Shown one piece after another: positions 25,369-36,978 of a stretch of DNA of 64,000 bases. Below the pieces are notes generated by a model. The model searched no databases, had not been told where the DNA came from, and was given only the letters and a program-made list of their open reading frames with translations. The DNA is from Halostella limicola (lineage in GTDB: Archaea > Halobacteriota > Halobacteria > Halobacteriales > Natronoarchaeaceae): contig NZ_RCDI01000003.1 of NCBI RefSeq assembly GCF_003675875.1, positions 496,001 to 560,000 of the forward strand, read 5' to 3'. A program made the position numbers and the translations under genes. Position 1 is the stretch's first letter; each line of letters opens with the position of its first letter.

Positions 25369-27992
25369 AGCTCCGGCACGTTGAGGTGGAAGTCGCGTCC
25401 TCGCGATTCGACGAGGCAGAGATGATACCCCTGTTTCCGGGATATCTTCACGAAGCTCTTCTTCGAGTCCCGACTCAGGAAGCTCCCGCTCGTCGCCTCC
25501 GCGGCGGTTTCGAGCGCGCCGGGATCGAAGAACGAGGAGGTCACGACGAACGCCGCGCTCAGGTGCTCGTTGGACCCCTTCAGCCGCGAGGCGTCGCTCT
25601 CTAGCGTCGCCATCCCGTCCTGCGTGACGGGGTCGCGCGCGTCGTTCAGATCGGCCACGACCAGCGGGTTCCCCATCCGGTCGCGCAGGACGACGTCGAA
25701 CTGCTTCTGCTCGCGGACCTCGTCGCCGTTCTCCGTGTACACGAGGCTCACGTCGCCTTTCAGCTCGGCCCGGTCGATCTGGGGGATGGCGTCGTAGAGG
25801 CCCTCCAGCGATGTCGCGTGGCCGGTGTCGCGGATCTCGTACAGCAGGCCGCCGACGATCCAGTCGACGAAGTTGAACTCCAGCGTGTCGGTGAGGAACT
25901 CGTCGAACGCCTTCCCGTCGACCGCCGCCTCCTCGCTGTCGAACTGCGTGTGGTGCTCCAGGCGGAGGTTGGCGTTGACGGTCTCGGCGTCGGCGTCGCC
26001 CGCGTGGGCGTCCTCCAGGGTCGCGTCGCCTTTCGACGCGTAGCGGACGAACAGGTTCGTTCCCCGGAGCGCCTCGGCCGCGCCGATCTGTCGCCCGGCG
26101 TTCGGCGCGCCGCCGGCGGCGCGGCGTGCCTCCTCCAGTTCACGCTCCAGGCGGTTCACCTCGCTCTCCAGGCGTTCTATCTCCGCTTCGAGGTCCTCGA
26201 CCTCGCCGCGGAGCGACTCGGCCTCGTCCCGGTACTCGTCGCGCTCGACGCGGAGGTCGTCGCGCTCGCCCTGGAGGTTCGATACGCGCTGCTGAAGCTG
26301 GTCTATCTTGTCCTCGCGCTCGAGCACCTCTTGCTTGAGCGTCTCGTCGCTCCCGGCGGTGCCGGCGCCGGCGGTGTCGGACCGCGACGCGTTCGACCGC
26401 GACGCCTCCGACCCAGACGACCGTTCGCGGTCGGTCGACCGTCGCGCGCTCCCGCCTGAATCGCGGCCCGCGGGCCGGGCACCGCCCTGCTCCGCGGAGC
26501 GCCCGCGGCTGCCCGCCCGCGACTGCCGCGTCTCGGACCGTGCCGGCGACTCCTCGTCGCCGGTCGACGACCGGTCGGGGTCGAGCGACGGGATGGTCCG
26601 CGCCTCTTGCCACTCCTCCTCGCTCTCGTACGTCGGGTCGACGCCGTCGTCGTCCGACTCGGCGGGTTCGGCCGTCCCGAGGTCCGCGTCGTAGCTCTCG
26701 CGCGCGGCGTCGTTCGGGTCGGGACCGGCCGCGCCCTCGGCGCTCGCGGGATCGCTTCGCGCCGGCTCGGTCTCGGTCGCGTCGACGGCCGCCTCCGCGG
26801 CGTCGACGGCGGGCGTCGCGCCCGTCGGTTCGTCGTCCGGGCCGGCCGACGAGGCGTCGGTGACCGTCCGCCCCGTAGCGGCCTCCGCGGCGTCGGTCGA
26901 CTCGGCCCGCTCGGCGAGTTCGTCGGGGTCCGGCGCGTCGACGTCCTCCGGTTCCGCGCCCGGCACGTCGAACGACTCGCGCTCGGTCGGGTGGGTCGGG
27001 TCGGAGTCGGCCGGGCCGGCTCCGTCGTCGGTCGCCGGCTCCCGGTCCGGCGCGCTCGCTTCGTCCGGTTCGCCGCGGCCGGGCGCGGCCGGATCGCCCC
27101 TGCCCGCCGCGTTCGGGTCGGCGTTCGCCTCGTGGCCGCCCGCACCGCGCTCGCCGCCGGCCGGCTCGCGCGCGTCCGGGTTCCGGGCGGAGCCGGGTTC
27201 CGGGTCCTCACTTGCGCCGGATCGCGCCGCGTTCGCGTCGGCCTGCGGGTCCGCTCCTGCGCCCCCGGACGGTTCGGACCGGGTCGGTTCGCCGGCACCC
27301 GCGTCGGGTTCGGTGCCGGCCTCGACGTCGCCGCCGTTTGTCGCTTCTCGGCCCGCCGGCTCGTTCGCGGCCGCGTCGGCGCCCGCGCTCGTCCCGCTCG
27401 GACCGCCCGCGTCGCTCGCGGCGCCGGTTCCGTCCGCGTCCGCGGCCCCGCCGGACGGGTCGGGGACGTCCGTCACCTCGATGTCGACGTTGCGCACCTC
27501 GTAGATGCCGACCTCGTCGTTCGCGCGCTCGAAGGCCTCGTCGCCGGTGATCAGTTCCTCGCTGTTGCCGACGAACGCGCAGCTCATCGACTTGCCGCCG
27601 TAGTAGACCGTGTAGTAGTCGCCGCTGAGGACGTTCTCGCTGAGCTCGATGAAGCCGGTGAACGACCCCGACGAGAGCGTCCCGTCGGCGTCGGCGACCG
27701 GCGTGTCCTCCGTGTAGTACTTCGCCTGCTGTTCGCCGCCCTTCTCCAGCATGGTGAACAGGAGGGGAAGCGAGGGGTCCGGCGCCTCGTGTGCGGTCGC
27801 CGAGGCGGACTCGAAGTCCTCGATGGCCCCCTCGAACACGCCGACGATGCGGCCGTTCAGCATGAACAGCCACGTCCCCCGGGCGCGCACCGCACCGGAG
27901 AACTGCTCGTCCGCGAGGTCGCGCAACCCCTGGTACCCGTCGACGGGGCGGGTACTCCAGTCGTCGACCCGCTGTTCCGTGCGCGTATTCAT
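25365..27992 (-). CDS. Large conserved haloarchaeal protein with acidic linker and coiled coil (DUF7527 type)
   Basis: 875 residues from the ATG at 27992. Four parts are visible: an N-terminal alpha/beta domain, residues 1-165 (FSGAVRARGTWLFMLNGRIVGVFEG); a low-complexity acidic Ala/Pro/Glu/Asp/Gly/Arg-rich linker of nearly 400 residues; a heptad-rich coiled coil (LQQRVSNLQGERDDLRVERD and onward), roughly 565-635; and a C-terminal folded domain of about 230 residues (NLFVRYASKGDATLEDAH, QFDVVLRDRMGNPLVVADLND, SKKSFVKISRKQGYHLCLVE). I recall the N-domain as DUF7527. The C-domain strand order vaguely recalls nuclease folds but lacks a clear catalytic triad, so I assign no function. Confidence 0.72.
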   Translation of the reverse strand: MNTRTEQRVDDWSTRPVDGYQGLRDLADEQFSGAVRARGTWLFMLNGRIVGVFEGAIEDFESASATAHEAPDPSLPLLFTMLEKGGEQQAKYYTEDTPVADADGTLSSGSFTGFIELSENVLSGDYYTVYYGGKSMSCAFVGNSEELITGDEAFERANDEVGIYEVRNVDIEVTDVPDPSGGAADADGTGAASDAGGPSGTSAGADAAANEPAGREATNGGDVEAGTEPDAGAGEPTRSEPSGGAGADPQADANAARSGASEDPEPGSARNPDAREPAGGERGAGGHEANADPNAAGRGDPAAPGRGEPDEASAPDREPATDDGAGPADSDPTHPTERESFDVPGAEPEDVDAPDPDELAERAESTDAAEAATGRTVTDASSAGPDDEPTGATPAVDAAEAAVDATETEPARSDPASAEGAAGPDPNDAARESYDADLGTAEPAESDDDGVDPTYESEEEWQEARTIPSLDPDRSSTGDEESPARSETRQSRAGSRGRSAEQGGARPAGRDSGGSARRSTDRERSSGSEASRSNASRSDTAGAGTAGSDETLKQEVLEREDKIDQLQQRVSNLQGERDDLRVERDEYRDEAESLRGEVEDLEAEIERLESEVNRLERELEEARRAAGGAPNAGRQIGAAEALRGTNLFVRYASKGDATLEDAHAGDADAETVNANLRLEHHTQFDSEEAAVDGKAFDEFLTDTLEFNFVDWIVGGLLYEIRDTGHATSLEGLYDAIPQIDRAELKGDVSLVYTENGDEVREQKQFDVVLRDRMGNPLVVADLNDARDPVTQDGMATLESDASRLKGSNEHLSAAFVVTSSFFDPGALETAAEATSGSFLSRDSKKSFVKISRKQGYHLCLVESRGRDFHLNVPEL

Positions 27993-28111
27993 ACTTCGCA
28001 AAAGCCACAAGCGAAACATATACTTTCCGCCGCCGGGCCGGAAGCGTCAGCGGCGTAACCGAAAAGCGGCGGCTCGACGAGGATCGGTCGAACGTCGGTC
28101 GCGGCACGGCC

Positions 28112-28390
28112 TCAGATCCGCTGCTCGGCGTCGTCCGCCAGCTCCTCCATCCGCTTGCCGATGCGGCCGGCGCTCGAGAACTCGTCCTCGCTCATCGCGT
28201 TCGCGAGGGCGTTGCCGAGGACGAACACGGCGTGTTTGTGCTCGCTCTTGGACTTGTGGACGTGCGAGGGGTCCACGTCAAGCTGGTAGTACGGATCGAA
28301 CAGCTCGGGATCGACCTCCTCGCGCTCGGCGACGTTCTCCATGATCGTCACCATCTGCTCGTGTAATTCGAGCAACTCGTCTTTGTGCAT
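28112..28390 (-). CDS. UPF0058 family protein
   Basis: 92 residues (MHKDELLELHEQMVTIMENV, DVDPSHVHKSKSEHKHAVFVL, GNALANAMSEDEFSSAGRIG). The histidine-rich centre and all-helical pattern match UPF0058, a small archaeal family seen structurally as helical oligomers. No function is established. It is upstream of and co-directional with no close partner; the divergent potassium channel starts 203 bp away. Confidence 0.85.
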   Translation of the reverse strand: MHKDELLELHEQMVTIMENVAEREEVDPELFDPYYQLDVDPSHVHKSKSEHKHAVFVLGNALANAMSEDEFSSAGRIGKRMEELADDAEQRI

Positions 28391-28592
28391 GGGCACCTGT
28401 AGGAGTGATGCGGATTTCAACCTTTTGACCGTGCGGGGTTCGCACACGCCCGATATCGGACGCTGCCGAACTCCGAACCCCGGATGTATAAGTGATCCGA
28501 TTGGTACGGTGACGGGGCGACCGCGGGCGCGGAGGCGGTCTGGTCGTCAGACCTCCGTCGCGGACGGCAACGTTTTTCCGCCAGTCGGCGGT

Positions 28593-30230
28593 ATGAGCGG
28601 GCGAATGAGCAAGTGGCGACGGCGCACGGCGCTGTACCTCCTCTCGCTGGCCGCCGTCATGGCGACCTACGCCGTCGCGTATCACGTCGGCATGGCCGTC
28701 TTCGAGGGGCGGCCCTCGTCGTTTTTCCACTCCGTGCAGGTCGTCGTCGAGACGTTCACCACGACCGGGTTCGGGTCGGACGCCCCGTGGTCGTCGCCGT
28801 GGATGAACCTCCTCGTGGTCCTGATGGACCTGACCGGCGTGTTCCTCATCTTCCTCGCCCTCCCGGTGTTCGTCTTCCCCCTCTTCGAGGAGGCGCTCGC
28901 GACGTCCGCGCCGCGGGCCGCCGAAGACACGGCCGACCACGTCGTCGTCTGCGAGTACACCCCGCACGGCGAGGCGCTGGTCGAGGAACTGGAGACCAGC
29001 GACCAGGAGTACGTCGTCGTGGAGTCCGACGAGGAGGTCGCCGCGGAACTGTACGAGGACGACCTCTCCGTGATCCACGGCGACCCCGAGTCGACGGAGA
29101 CGCTCCGGCGCGCGAACGCCGACGCGGCGACCGCCGTCGTCGCCGACGCCGACGACGAGCGCAACGCGAGCATCGTCCTCTCCGCGCGGGAGGTCTCGCC
29201 GAACGCGCGGGTCGTCACCCTCCTCGAAGACCGGGCGAACGAGCCGTACCACCGCCTCGCCGGGGCCGACACGGTGCTCTCGCCCGAGCGGATCCTCGGC
29301 GGGAGCCTGGCGGACAAGATCACGGGGTCCATCGACGCCCCGGACGTGGTCGGCGACGACTTCGAGATCGCCGAGCTCACCGTCCAGCGGGACAGCGCCG
29401 TCGCGGGCCAGCGCCTGAAAGAGAGCGGAATCCGGGAGGGGACCGGAGTGAACGTCGTCGGGATCTGGGAGCGCGGCGAGTTCCGGAGCCCGCCGTCGCC
29501 CGACACGGTCCTGTCGGGGGGGACGGTGCTTTTGGCCGCCGGGCGGGTGCGGAGCCTCGAAGCGCTCCGCCGACTCACGCGGTCGAAGAAGCGCCGGCCC
29601 GCCCGGTCGAACGTGGTCGTCCTCGGCAGGGGAGAGGTCGGGTCGACCGTCGTCGACGAACTGGCGGCCGCCGACGTGGACGCGACGGTCGTCGACCTAC
29701 GGGAGATGCCGGCGGTCGACGTGGTCGGCGACGCGACCGAGCGGAGCACGCTCCGGGAGGCCGGCGTCCCGGACGCGACGACCGTCGTCCTCGCCCTCGG
29801 GAGCGACACGGCGACGACGTTCGCCACGCTCGTCGTCGACGAACTGAACCCGGACGCGGAGATCGTCTGCCGCGCGGCCGAGGGCGAGAGCGTCCCCAAA
29901 CTGTACCGCGCCGGCGCGGACTACGTGCTCGCGCTGTCGCGGGTGAGCGGCCGGATGCTCGCCTCGACGGTGCTCGACGAGGACATCATCTCGCTCGACA
30001 CGCAGGTCGAGGTCGTCCGGGCGCCCGTGCCGGCGCTGGCCGGGTCGACGCTACGGTCCGCGAACGTCCGCGAGCGCACCGGCTGTACGGTGGTCGCGGT
30101 CGAGCGCGAGGGCGAGATGATCACCGACCTCGGCCCGGAGTTCAGGTTTCGCGCCGGCGACGAGGCGATCGTCGCCGGCAGGGACGCGGACGTCAACGAG
30201 TTCACCGCGCTGACCTCGGGCGACGACTGA
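28593..30230 (+). CDS. Two-RCK potassium channel protein
   Basis: 545 residues (ATG at 28593; ATG at 28605 is also possible). Two transmembrane helices (ALYLLSLAAVMATYAVAYHV and MNLLVVLMDLTGVFLIFLAL) flank a pore loop whose filter reads TTTGFGSD at about 56-63. After the pore come two RCK/TrkA-N plus TrkA-C units. The first nucleotide-binding turn (VVVCEYTPHGEAL) has lost the GxGxxG glycines, while the second (VVVLGRGEVGSTV) keeps them. It probably gates K+ flux in response to nucleotide or ions, important for a salt-in organism. Monocistronic. Confidence 0.88.
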   Translation: MSGRMSKWRRRTALYLLSLAAVMATYAVAYHVGMAVFEGRPSSFFHSVQVVVETFTTTGFGSDAPWSSPWMNLLVVLMDLTGVFLIFLALPVFVFPLFEEALATSAPRAAEDTADHVVVCEYTPHGEALVEELETSDQEYVVVESDEEVAAELYEDDLSVIHGDPESTETLRRANADAATAVVADADDERNASIVLSAREVSPNARVVTLLEDRANEPYHRLAGADTVLSPERILGGSLADKITGSIDAPDVVGDDFEIAELTVQRDSAVAGQRLKESGIREGTGVNVVGIWERGEFRSPPSPDTVLSGGTVLLAAGRVRSLEALRRLTRSKKRRPARSNVVVLGRGEVGSTVVDELAAADVDATVVDLREMPAVDVVGDATERSTLREAGVPDATTVVLALGSDTATTFATLVVDELNPDAEIVCRAAEGESVPKLYRAGADYVLALSRVSGRMLASTVLDEDIISLDTQVEVVRAPVPALAGSTLRSANVRERTGCTVVAVEREGEMITDLGPEFRFRAGDEAIVAGRDADVNEFTALTSGDD

Positions 30231-30281
30231 CTCGGGGATGGCGGGTGACGAAAGCAGAGCGGCCGAGAGGACCGAACCGGC

Positions 30282-30872
30282 TCAGGCCGCCGCGCGCGCC
30301 GAGTCGCCGAGCAGGCGGCGCGCGGTGACGACGACCCATCCGCCGAAGGCGAGCGCGCCGGCGTACTCCGCCGCCGCGAACCACCGCGGTGCGACCGATC
30401 CGACCCACGTGGCCCACGCGAGGACGTGGGCGTTCGCGAGCCACACCGTCGCCAGCCCCCGCCGGACGCGACCGGCGAGCGCCTCGCCGGTGCCCCACAC
30501 CCACAGGAACAGCGTCGCCCCGACGTAGTGCGTGACGGCGACGACGCCGTGGCCCGCCTTCGGCAGGTGGAACACCCCGACCATCGCCATCGCCGCCACC
30601 GTGACGAGAAAGAGGCCGACCCCGACCCGCTGAACGAGGTTTCCGGCGTCCGCGAGCAGCGCGTACGCGAAGGGGACCCCGAGCGCGCCGGCCGCGATCA
30701 GCACGCCGTTGAACAGCCAGTACGTCCCCGTCCCGGGCCGACCCATGTCCGAGAGGGCGGCACCGGCCCAAGTGAACGACGACGAGACGAGCGTCGCCAC
30801 GAGGATGCCGCCGAGCGCCAGCGCGGCCGAGGCGAGGCCCGTCGCCGCCGCGATCCGTCGAGTTTCTGTCAC
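30282..30872 (-). CDS. DUF998 family membrane protein
   Basis: 196 residues with six hydrophobic helices (AAATGLASAALALGGILVAT through FGGWVVVTARRLLG). The loop FTWAGAALSDMGRPGTGTYWLFN after helix 1 is the hallmark of DUF998. No catalytic residues can be named. It is convergent with the potassium channel gene and divergent from the VOC gene. Confidence 0.85.
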   Translation of the reverse strand: MTETRRIAAATGLASAALALGGILVATLVSSSFTWAGAALSDMGRPGTGTYWLFNGVLIAAGALGVPFAYALLADAGNLVQRVGVGLFLVTVAAMAMVGVFHLPKAGHGVVAVTHYVGATLFLWVWGTGEALAGRVRRGLATVWLANAHVLAWATWVGSVAPRWFAAAEYAGALAFGGWVVVTARRLLGDSARAAA

Positions 30873-30952
30873 GGGTCCAACCTACCGCTCGACCGGTAAA
30901 TACGTTCGGCCGCCGCGAAAGAATTTTGCGGCGGTGCCGGGAAATCATATCT

Positions 30953-31303
30953 ATGTCCGGGATCGTCTTTTTCGCGGCGGAGCGGCCGTCGGCGGTCGTC
31001 TCGTTCTACACCGACGAGGTCGGCGCGACGGTGTGGCTCGAACAGGAAGGCTGTACCATCCTCCGACACGGTAACTTCCTGTTCGGGTTCTGCGAGGGCG
31101 ACGTCGCGGAGACCTGCGGGACCGTCACCTTCTACTACGACGACCGAGACGCCGTCGACGAGATGCACGACCGCCTCGCCGACCGTGCGCGCGGGCCGCC
31201 GCGGGAGAACGAGGAGTACGACATCTACCAGTTCTTCGCCGACGACCCCGAGGGTCGGACCGTCGAGTTCCAGACGTTCCTGCATCCGACGCCGGAAGTC
31301 TGA
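30953..31303 (+). CDS. VOC (glyoxalase/bleomycin-resistance fold) protein
   Basis: 116 residues. Paired beta-alpha-beta-beta-beta modules: GIVFFAAERPSAVVSFYTDEVGATVW, then CGTVTFYYDDRDAVDEMHDRL and IYQFFADDPEGRTVEFQTFLHP. The acidic residue in VEFQTF is in the usual metal-ligand place, but the first-module histidine is not evident, so metal binding is doubtful. Substrate unknown. Stands 53 bp before the glycosyltransferase gene and could share its transcript. Confidence 0.82.
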   Translation: MSGIVFFAAERPSAVVSFYTDEVGATVWLEQEGCTILRHGNFLFGFCEGDVAETCGTVTFYYDDRDAVDEMHDRLADRARGPPRENEEYDIYQFFADDPEGRTVEFQTFLHPTPEV

Positions 31304-31356
31304 GGCGATTTTGGCAAACCTAAAAACTCAAGTACGAGCGTCGGAAAGCGGGGGTA

Positions 31357-32079
31357 ATGAGCGAGAACGCGGACGAGAACGCGGCCGGCGCCGGGTCGGA
31401 CGCGTACACGTTCGACGACGTGAGCGTCGTGATGGGGACGTACAACGAGGCCGAGGCCATCAGGACGGTGCTCTCGGACATCGACGAGGTGACGGACGGC
31501 CGGGCCGAGGTGGTCTGCGTCGACGGGTCCAGCGACGAGACGCCCGAGATAGCGCGCGACCACGGCGCGACGGTGATCCGGCAGGCCCCGCAGGGGTACG
31601 GCGTCGCCGTGCGCGAGGCCGTCCTGACGCCGGACCGCCCGGTCGTCGTGACGACGGACTGCGACGACACGTACCCGATGGAGCAACTCCCGGAGTTCCT
31701 CGACCTGATCAACGAGGGATACGACGTGGTGAGCGGCGACCGGCTCTACCACGGGGCCGACGCGATGCCGGACCTCAACCGGCACGGCAACCGGGCGTTC
31801 GCCCTGCTGGCGAGCGTGCTGATGGGCCGTCGCGTCCACGACACGACGACGGGGATGCGCGCGTACCGCCGCGAGGTCGTCGAGCGCATCGAGTGGACCG
31901 AGAACACTGGCCTCTCCGCTGAGCTGCTCATTCGGCCGCTGATGCGCGGCTACGACGTGGTAGAGGTCCCTATCGACTACCGGGAACGCAAGGGCCAGAC
32001 GAAGCTCGACCCCTTCGCCGGCGGCGCGGCCATCGCGAAGTCCATCGCCAAGGTCTGTCTCGAAGAGCGGTTCCGCTGA
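31357..32079 (+). CDS. GT2 family glycosyltransferase (dolichol-phosphate hexosyltransferase-like)
   Basis: 240 residues. N-terminal GT-A fold: VSVVMGTYNEAEAIRTVL, VVCVDGSSDETPEIA, and the metal/nucleotide-sugar motif TDCDDTYPMEQL. The C-terminal part DTTTGMRAYRREVVERI and VEVPIDYRERKGQTKL is typical of enzymes that load a hexose onto dolichol phosphate for N-glycosylation or lipids. No transmembrane tail is present. Neighbouring genes include two more glycosyltransferase-like proteins, making this a small glycosylation patch. Confidence 0.88.
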   Translation: MSENADENAAGAGSDAYTFDDVSVVMGTYNEAEAIRTVLSDIDEVTDGRAEVVCVDGSSDETPEIARDHGATVIRQAPQGYGVAVREAVLTPDRPVVVTTDCDDTYPMEQLPEFLDLINEGYDVVSGDRLYHGADAMPDLNRHGNRAFALLASVLMGRRVHDTTTGMRAYRREVVERIEWTENTGLSAELLIRPLMRGYDVVEVPIDYRERKGQTKLDPFAGGAAIAKSIAKVCLEERFR

Positions 32080-32100
32080 CCGCCGTCCGCTCCTCCCGGT

Positions 32101-34232
<2,132 letters not shown>

Positions 34233-34233
<1 letters not shown>

Positions 34234-35363
34234 CAGCGCTGCGACGCGGGGAACCAGGCGAGGTCGTGGTCGGCGTCCAGATCGACCGCCACGCGCGTCC
34301 CGACGTCGACCTGGTCGGTGTGGTTGTGCATGCACTCCAGCACGTCGCCGTTGTCCAGTTCGACGCGGTAGAGGACGGTCGGCCCGAGGTAGCGGCGGTG
34401 GGTCACCACGCCGTCGACCGCCGCCCCGTTCGCCGGCTCCGCGCAGAGGTCGTCGGGACGGACGAGCACGTCGAGTTTCGTCCCTTCGTACTCCTCTGCG
34501 AGCCCGTGGATGCGGTCGCGGTCGAGCGTCCCCAGCCCGGTCTCGACGTCGTCGCCGCTGACGTAGCCGGAGAGGAAGCTCGCGTGGCCGAGGAAGCCGG
34601 CGACGAAGCGTGACTCGGGGTGCTGGAACACCTGCTCGGGCCGGTCGACCTGCTCGATGCGGCCGTCGTTCATCACCGCCACGCGGTCGCTGATCGAGAG
34701 CGCCTCCTCCTGGTCGTGGGTGACGGAGATGGCGGTGACGCCCGCCTCCTTGATGATCGCCCGCACCTCCTCGCGCATCTCGACGCGGAGGTCGACGTCG
34801 AGGTTGGAGAACGGCTCGTCGAGCAGCAGCATCTCGGGTTCGGGCGCGAGCGAGCGCGCCAGCGCGACGCGCTGTTGCTGGCCGCCCGAAAGCTCGTCGG
34901 GGCGGCTCTCGCGGTGGGCGTCGAGGCCCACGAGGTCCAGCATCTCGTCGACGCGGGCGTCGCGCTCGTCTTCCGGCCGGTCCTTGAGGCCGAACGCGAT
35001 GTTCTCCTCGGCGGTCATGTGGGGAAACAGTGCGAACTCCTGGAAGACGACGCCGACGCCGCGGCGCTCGGGCGCGACGAAGTCGCCGCGGCCGGCGACG
35101 GCCGCCCCGTCGAGCGACACCGTGCCGGCGTCGGGGCGTTCGAGGCCGGCGATCAGCCGGAGCGTCGTCGTCTTCCCGCACCCCGAGGGGCCCAACAGCG
35201 TCAGGATCTCGCCGTCGGCCACCGACAGCGAGAGGTCGTCGATGACCCGCTCGTCCCCGTAGGTCTTGGAGACGCCGTCGAGTTCCAGCACCGTCTCGTC
35301 GGTCGCCGGGTCGGGACGACTCGACCGGGATCCGTCCGTCGGGTGCAGCGTGCTATTTGACAT
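34233..35363 (-). CDS. ABC transporter ATP-binding protein, Fe(III)/FbpC-like
   Basis: 376 residues. Walker A GPSGCGKTTTL (58-68), Q-loop VFQEFALFPHMT, signature LSGGQQQRVALARSL, Walker B MLLLDEPFSNLD and the switch histidine SVTHDQEEAL. The C-terminal 120 residues are a TOBE/MOP-type domain (DVLVRPDDLCAEP, VTHRRYLGPTVLYRVEL), as in FbpC/PotA-class ATPases. It drives the permease encoded just upstream in the operon, with an 11-bp overlap. Confidence 0.92.
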
Positions 35364-36972
35364 CGTACCCCTCCTGTGAGATGATCACGAAGATGGAGAG
35401 CGCCGAGATGGCGACGAGCACCAGCGCGGGCACCGCGGCGTCGCCGTAGTAGCCGTCCTCTTGCATCTGCCAGATGTACGTGACGAGGGTCTTATAACCG
35501 GACGGACTCAGCATCAGCGTTGCCGGTAACTCCTTCATCGTCGTGAGGAAGACGAGCGCCGCCCCGCCGAGCAGGCCCGGCGCGGCGAGCGGGAGCGTCA
35601 CGGCACGGAACGCACCGATCGAGCTCCGGCCCAGCGTGCGGGCCGCCTCCGGGAGCGCGGGGTTGACCTGCAGGAACGAGGCCCGCGTCGACCCCACGGA
35701 CTGGGGCAGGAAGCGGACCACGTACGCGAAGATCAAAAGCGGGAGCGTCAGGTAGAGGCTCGGCGCGACGTTGATCCCGACGAACACCAGCGCGAGCCCC
35801 ATCACGACGCCCGGCACGGCGTAGCCGACGTAGGTGATCCGCTCGAACAGGTCGCCCAGCCGCGTGCTGTGTCGGGCCGACAGGTAGGCGACGGGAAGGC
35901 CGGCGAGAGTGGCGACGAGCGCCGCGGCGAGCGAGACGTCGACGGAGTTGGCGACGTACTCCAGTTCGAACGGAACGCCGCTGCCCGTCGCGCCGCCCCG
36001 GACGAGCCACAGCAGGAGCGTCCCGATGGGGACGGCCAGCGCGAGACCGACCACCAGCGCGGGGAACGCGAGCGCCGGCCACTTCCAGCGGCCGAGGCGC
36101 ATCCGCCCGGAGGAGTGCGCGCTCCCGCCGCTCCCGTGGAGTGTGTCATCTCCGCGGATCTGGGACTCGACGGCGAGGATCAGCACCGTCACCGCGAGCA
36201 GCTGGATCGACAGCACGGCGGCGAACTCGGGGCTGGTGGCCCACCGGGTGTAGATGATCCGGGTGAACACGGAGTAGCGCATGATCTGGGGCGTCCCGAA
36301 GTCCGACAGCGTGTACAGCGCGGTGAGCAGGGCGCCCGCGGCCACCGCGGGACGGATCTGTGGGACGACGACCCGCTTGAACGCCTCCCAACGGGTGTGT
36401 TTCAGGGTGCGGGCGGCGTCGACGAGGCTGGTGTCGAGCGTCTTCAGCGACGCCCGCGACGTGATGTACACGTACGGGTAAGTGTACAGCGTCAGCACGA
36501 GCACCGTTCCCTCCAGCCCGTAGATGCCGGGCAGTTCCTCCACGCCGAGCGGGGCGAGCAGGGACTGCACCTCGCCGTTCGGCGAGAACACCGAGACGAA
36601 CGCGAACGCGCCGATGTAACTCGGAATGACGAGCGGCAGCATCACCGCGACGGTCCAGAACCGCCTGAACGGCAGGTCGGTCCGGACCGTGAGGTAGGCG
36701 AGCGGGACGGAGATGAGCACCGACGCGACCGTCACGCTGGTGACGAGCACGACGCTGTTGACGAGCACCTGCAGGGTGAGCGGGTCGAACAGCAGCGAGA
36801 CCGGCTCCGCGACGCCGGTGCGGAACGCGGTCTCGATCAGCCAGAACAGCGGCAGCACGGAACCGGCGGCGACCGCGCCGCTCAGGAAGGTGAGACCGAC
36901 GGGGTACGATCGGGGCTCGTCCCCGGCGTCGGTCGACTCGCCCGTCGCGGTCGTTCCCGGTTCTGCGGCCAT
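35353..36972 (-). CDS. ABC transporter permease, Fe(III) type, two fused permease units
   Basis: 539 residues, about twelve transmembrane helices in two homologous halves. Each half has an EAA loop: SLVDAARTLKHTRWEAFKRVVVPQIRP and ALPEAARTLGRSSIGAFRAVTLPLAAP. This fused arrangement is typical of FbpB-class iron permeases. The order substrate-binding protein, permease, ATPase in one operon supports the assignment. The start is 6 bp after the substrate-binding protein stop. Confidence 0.92.
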   Translation of the reverse strand: MAAEPGTTATGESTDAGDEPRSYPVGLTFLSGAVAAGSVLPLFWLIETAFRTGVAEPVSLLFDPLTLQVLVNSVVLVTSVTVASVLISVPLAYLTVRTDLPFRRFWTVAVMLPLVIPSYIGAFAFVSVFSPNGEVQSLLAPLGVEELPGIYGLEGTVLVLTLYTYPYVYITSRASLKTLDTSLVDAARTLKHTRWEAFKRVVVPQIRPAVAAGALLTALYTLSDFGTPQIMRYSVFTRIIYTRWATSPEFAAVLSIQLLAVTVLILAVESQIRGDDTLHGSGGSAHSSGRMRLGRWKWPALAFPALVVGLALAVPIGTLLLWLVRGGATGSGVPFELEYVANSVDVSLAAALVATLAGLPVAYLSARHSTRLGDLFERITYVGYAVPGVVMGLALVFVGINVAPSLYLTLPLLIFAYVVRFLPQSVGSTRASFLQVNPALPEAARTLGRSSIGAFRAVTLPLAAPGLLGGAALVFLTTMKELPATLMLSPSGYKTLVTYIWQMQEDGYYGDAAVPALVLVAISALSIFVIISQEGYDVK

Positions 36973-36978
36973 GTCAGG

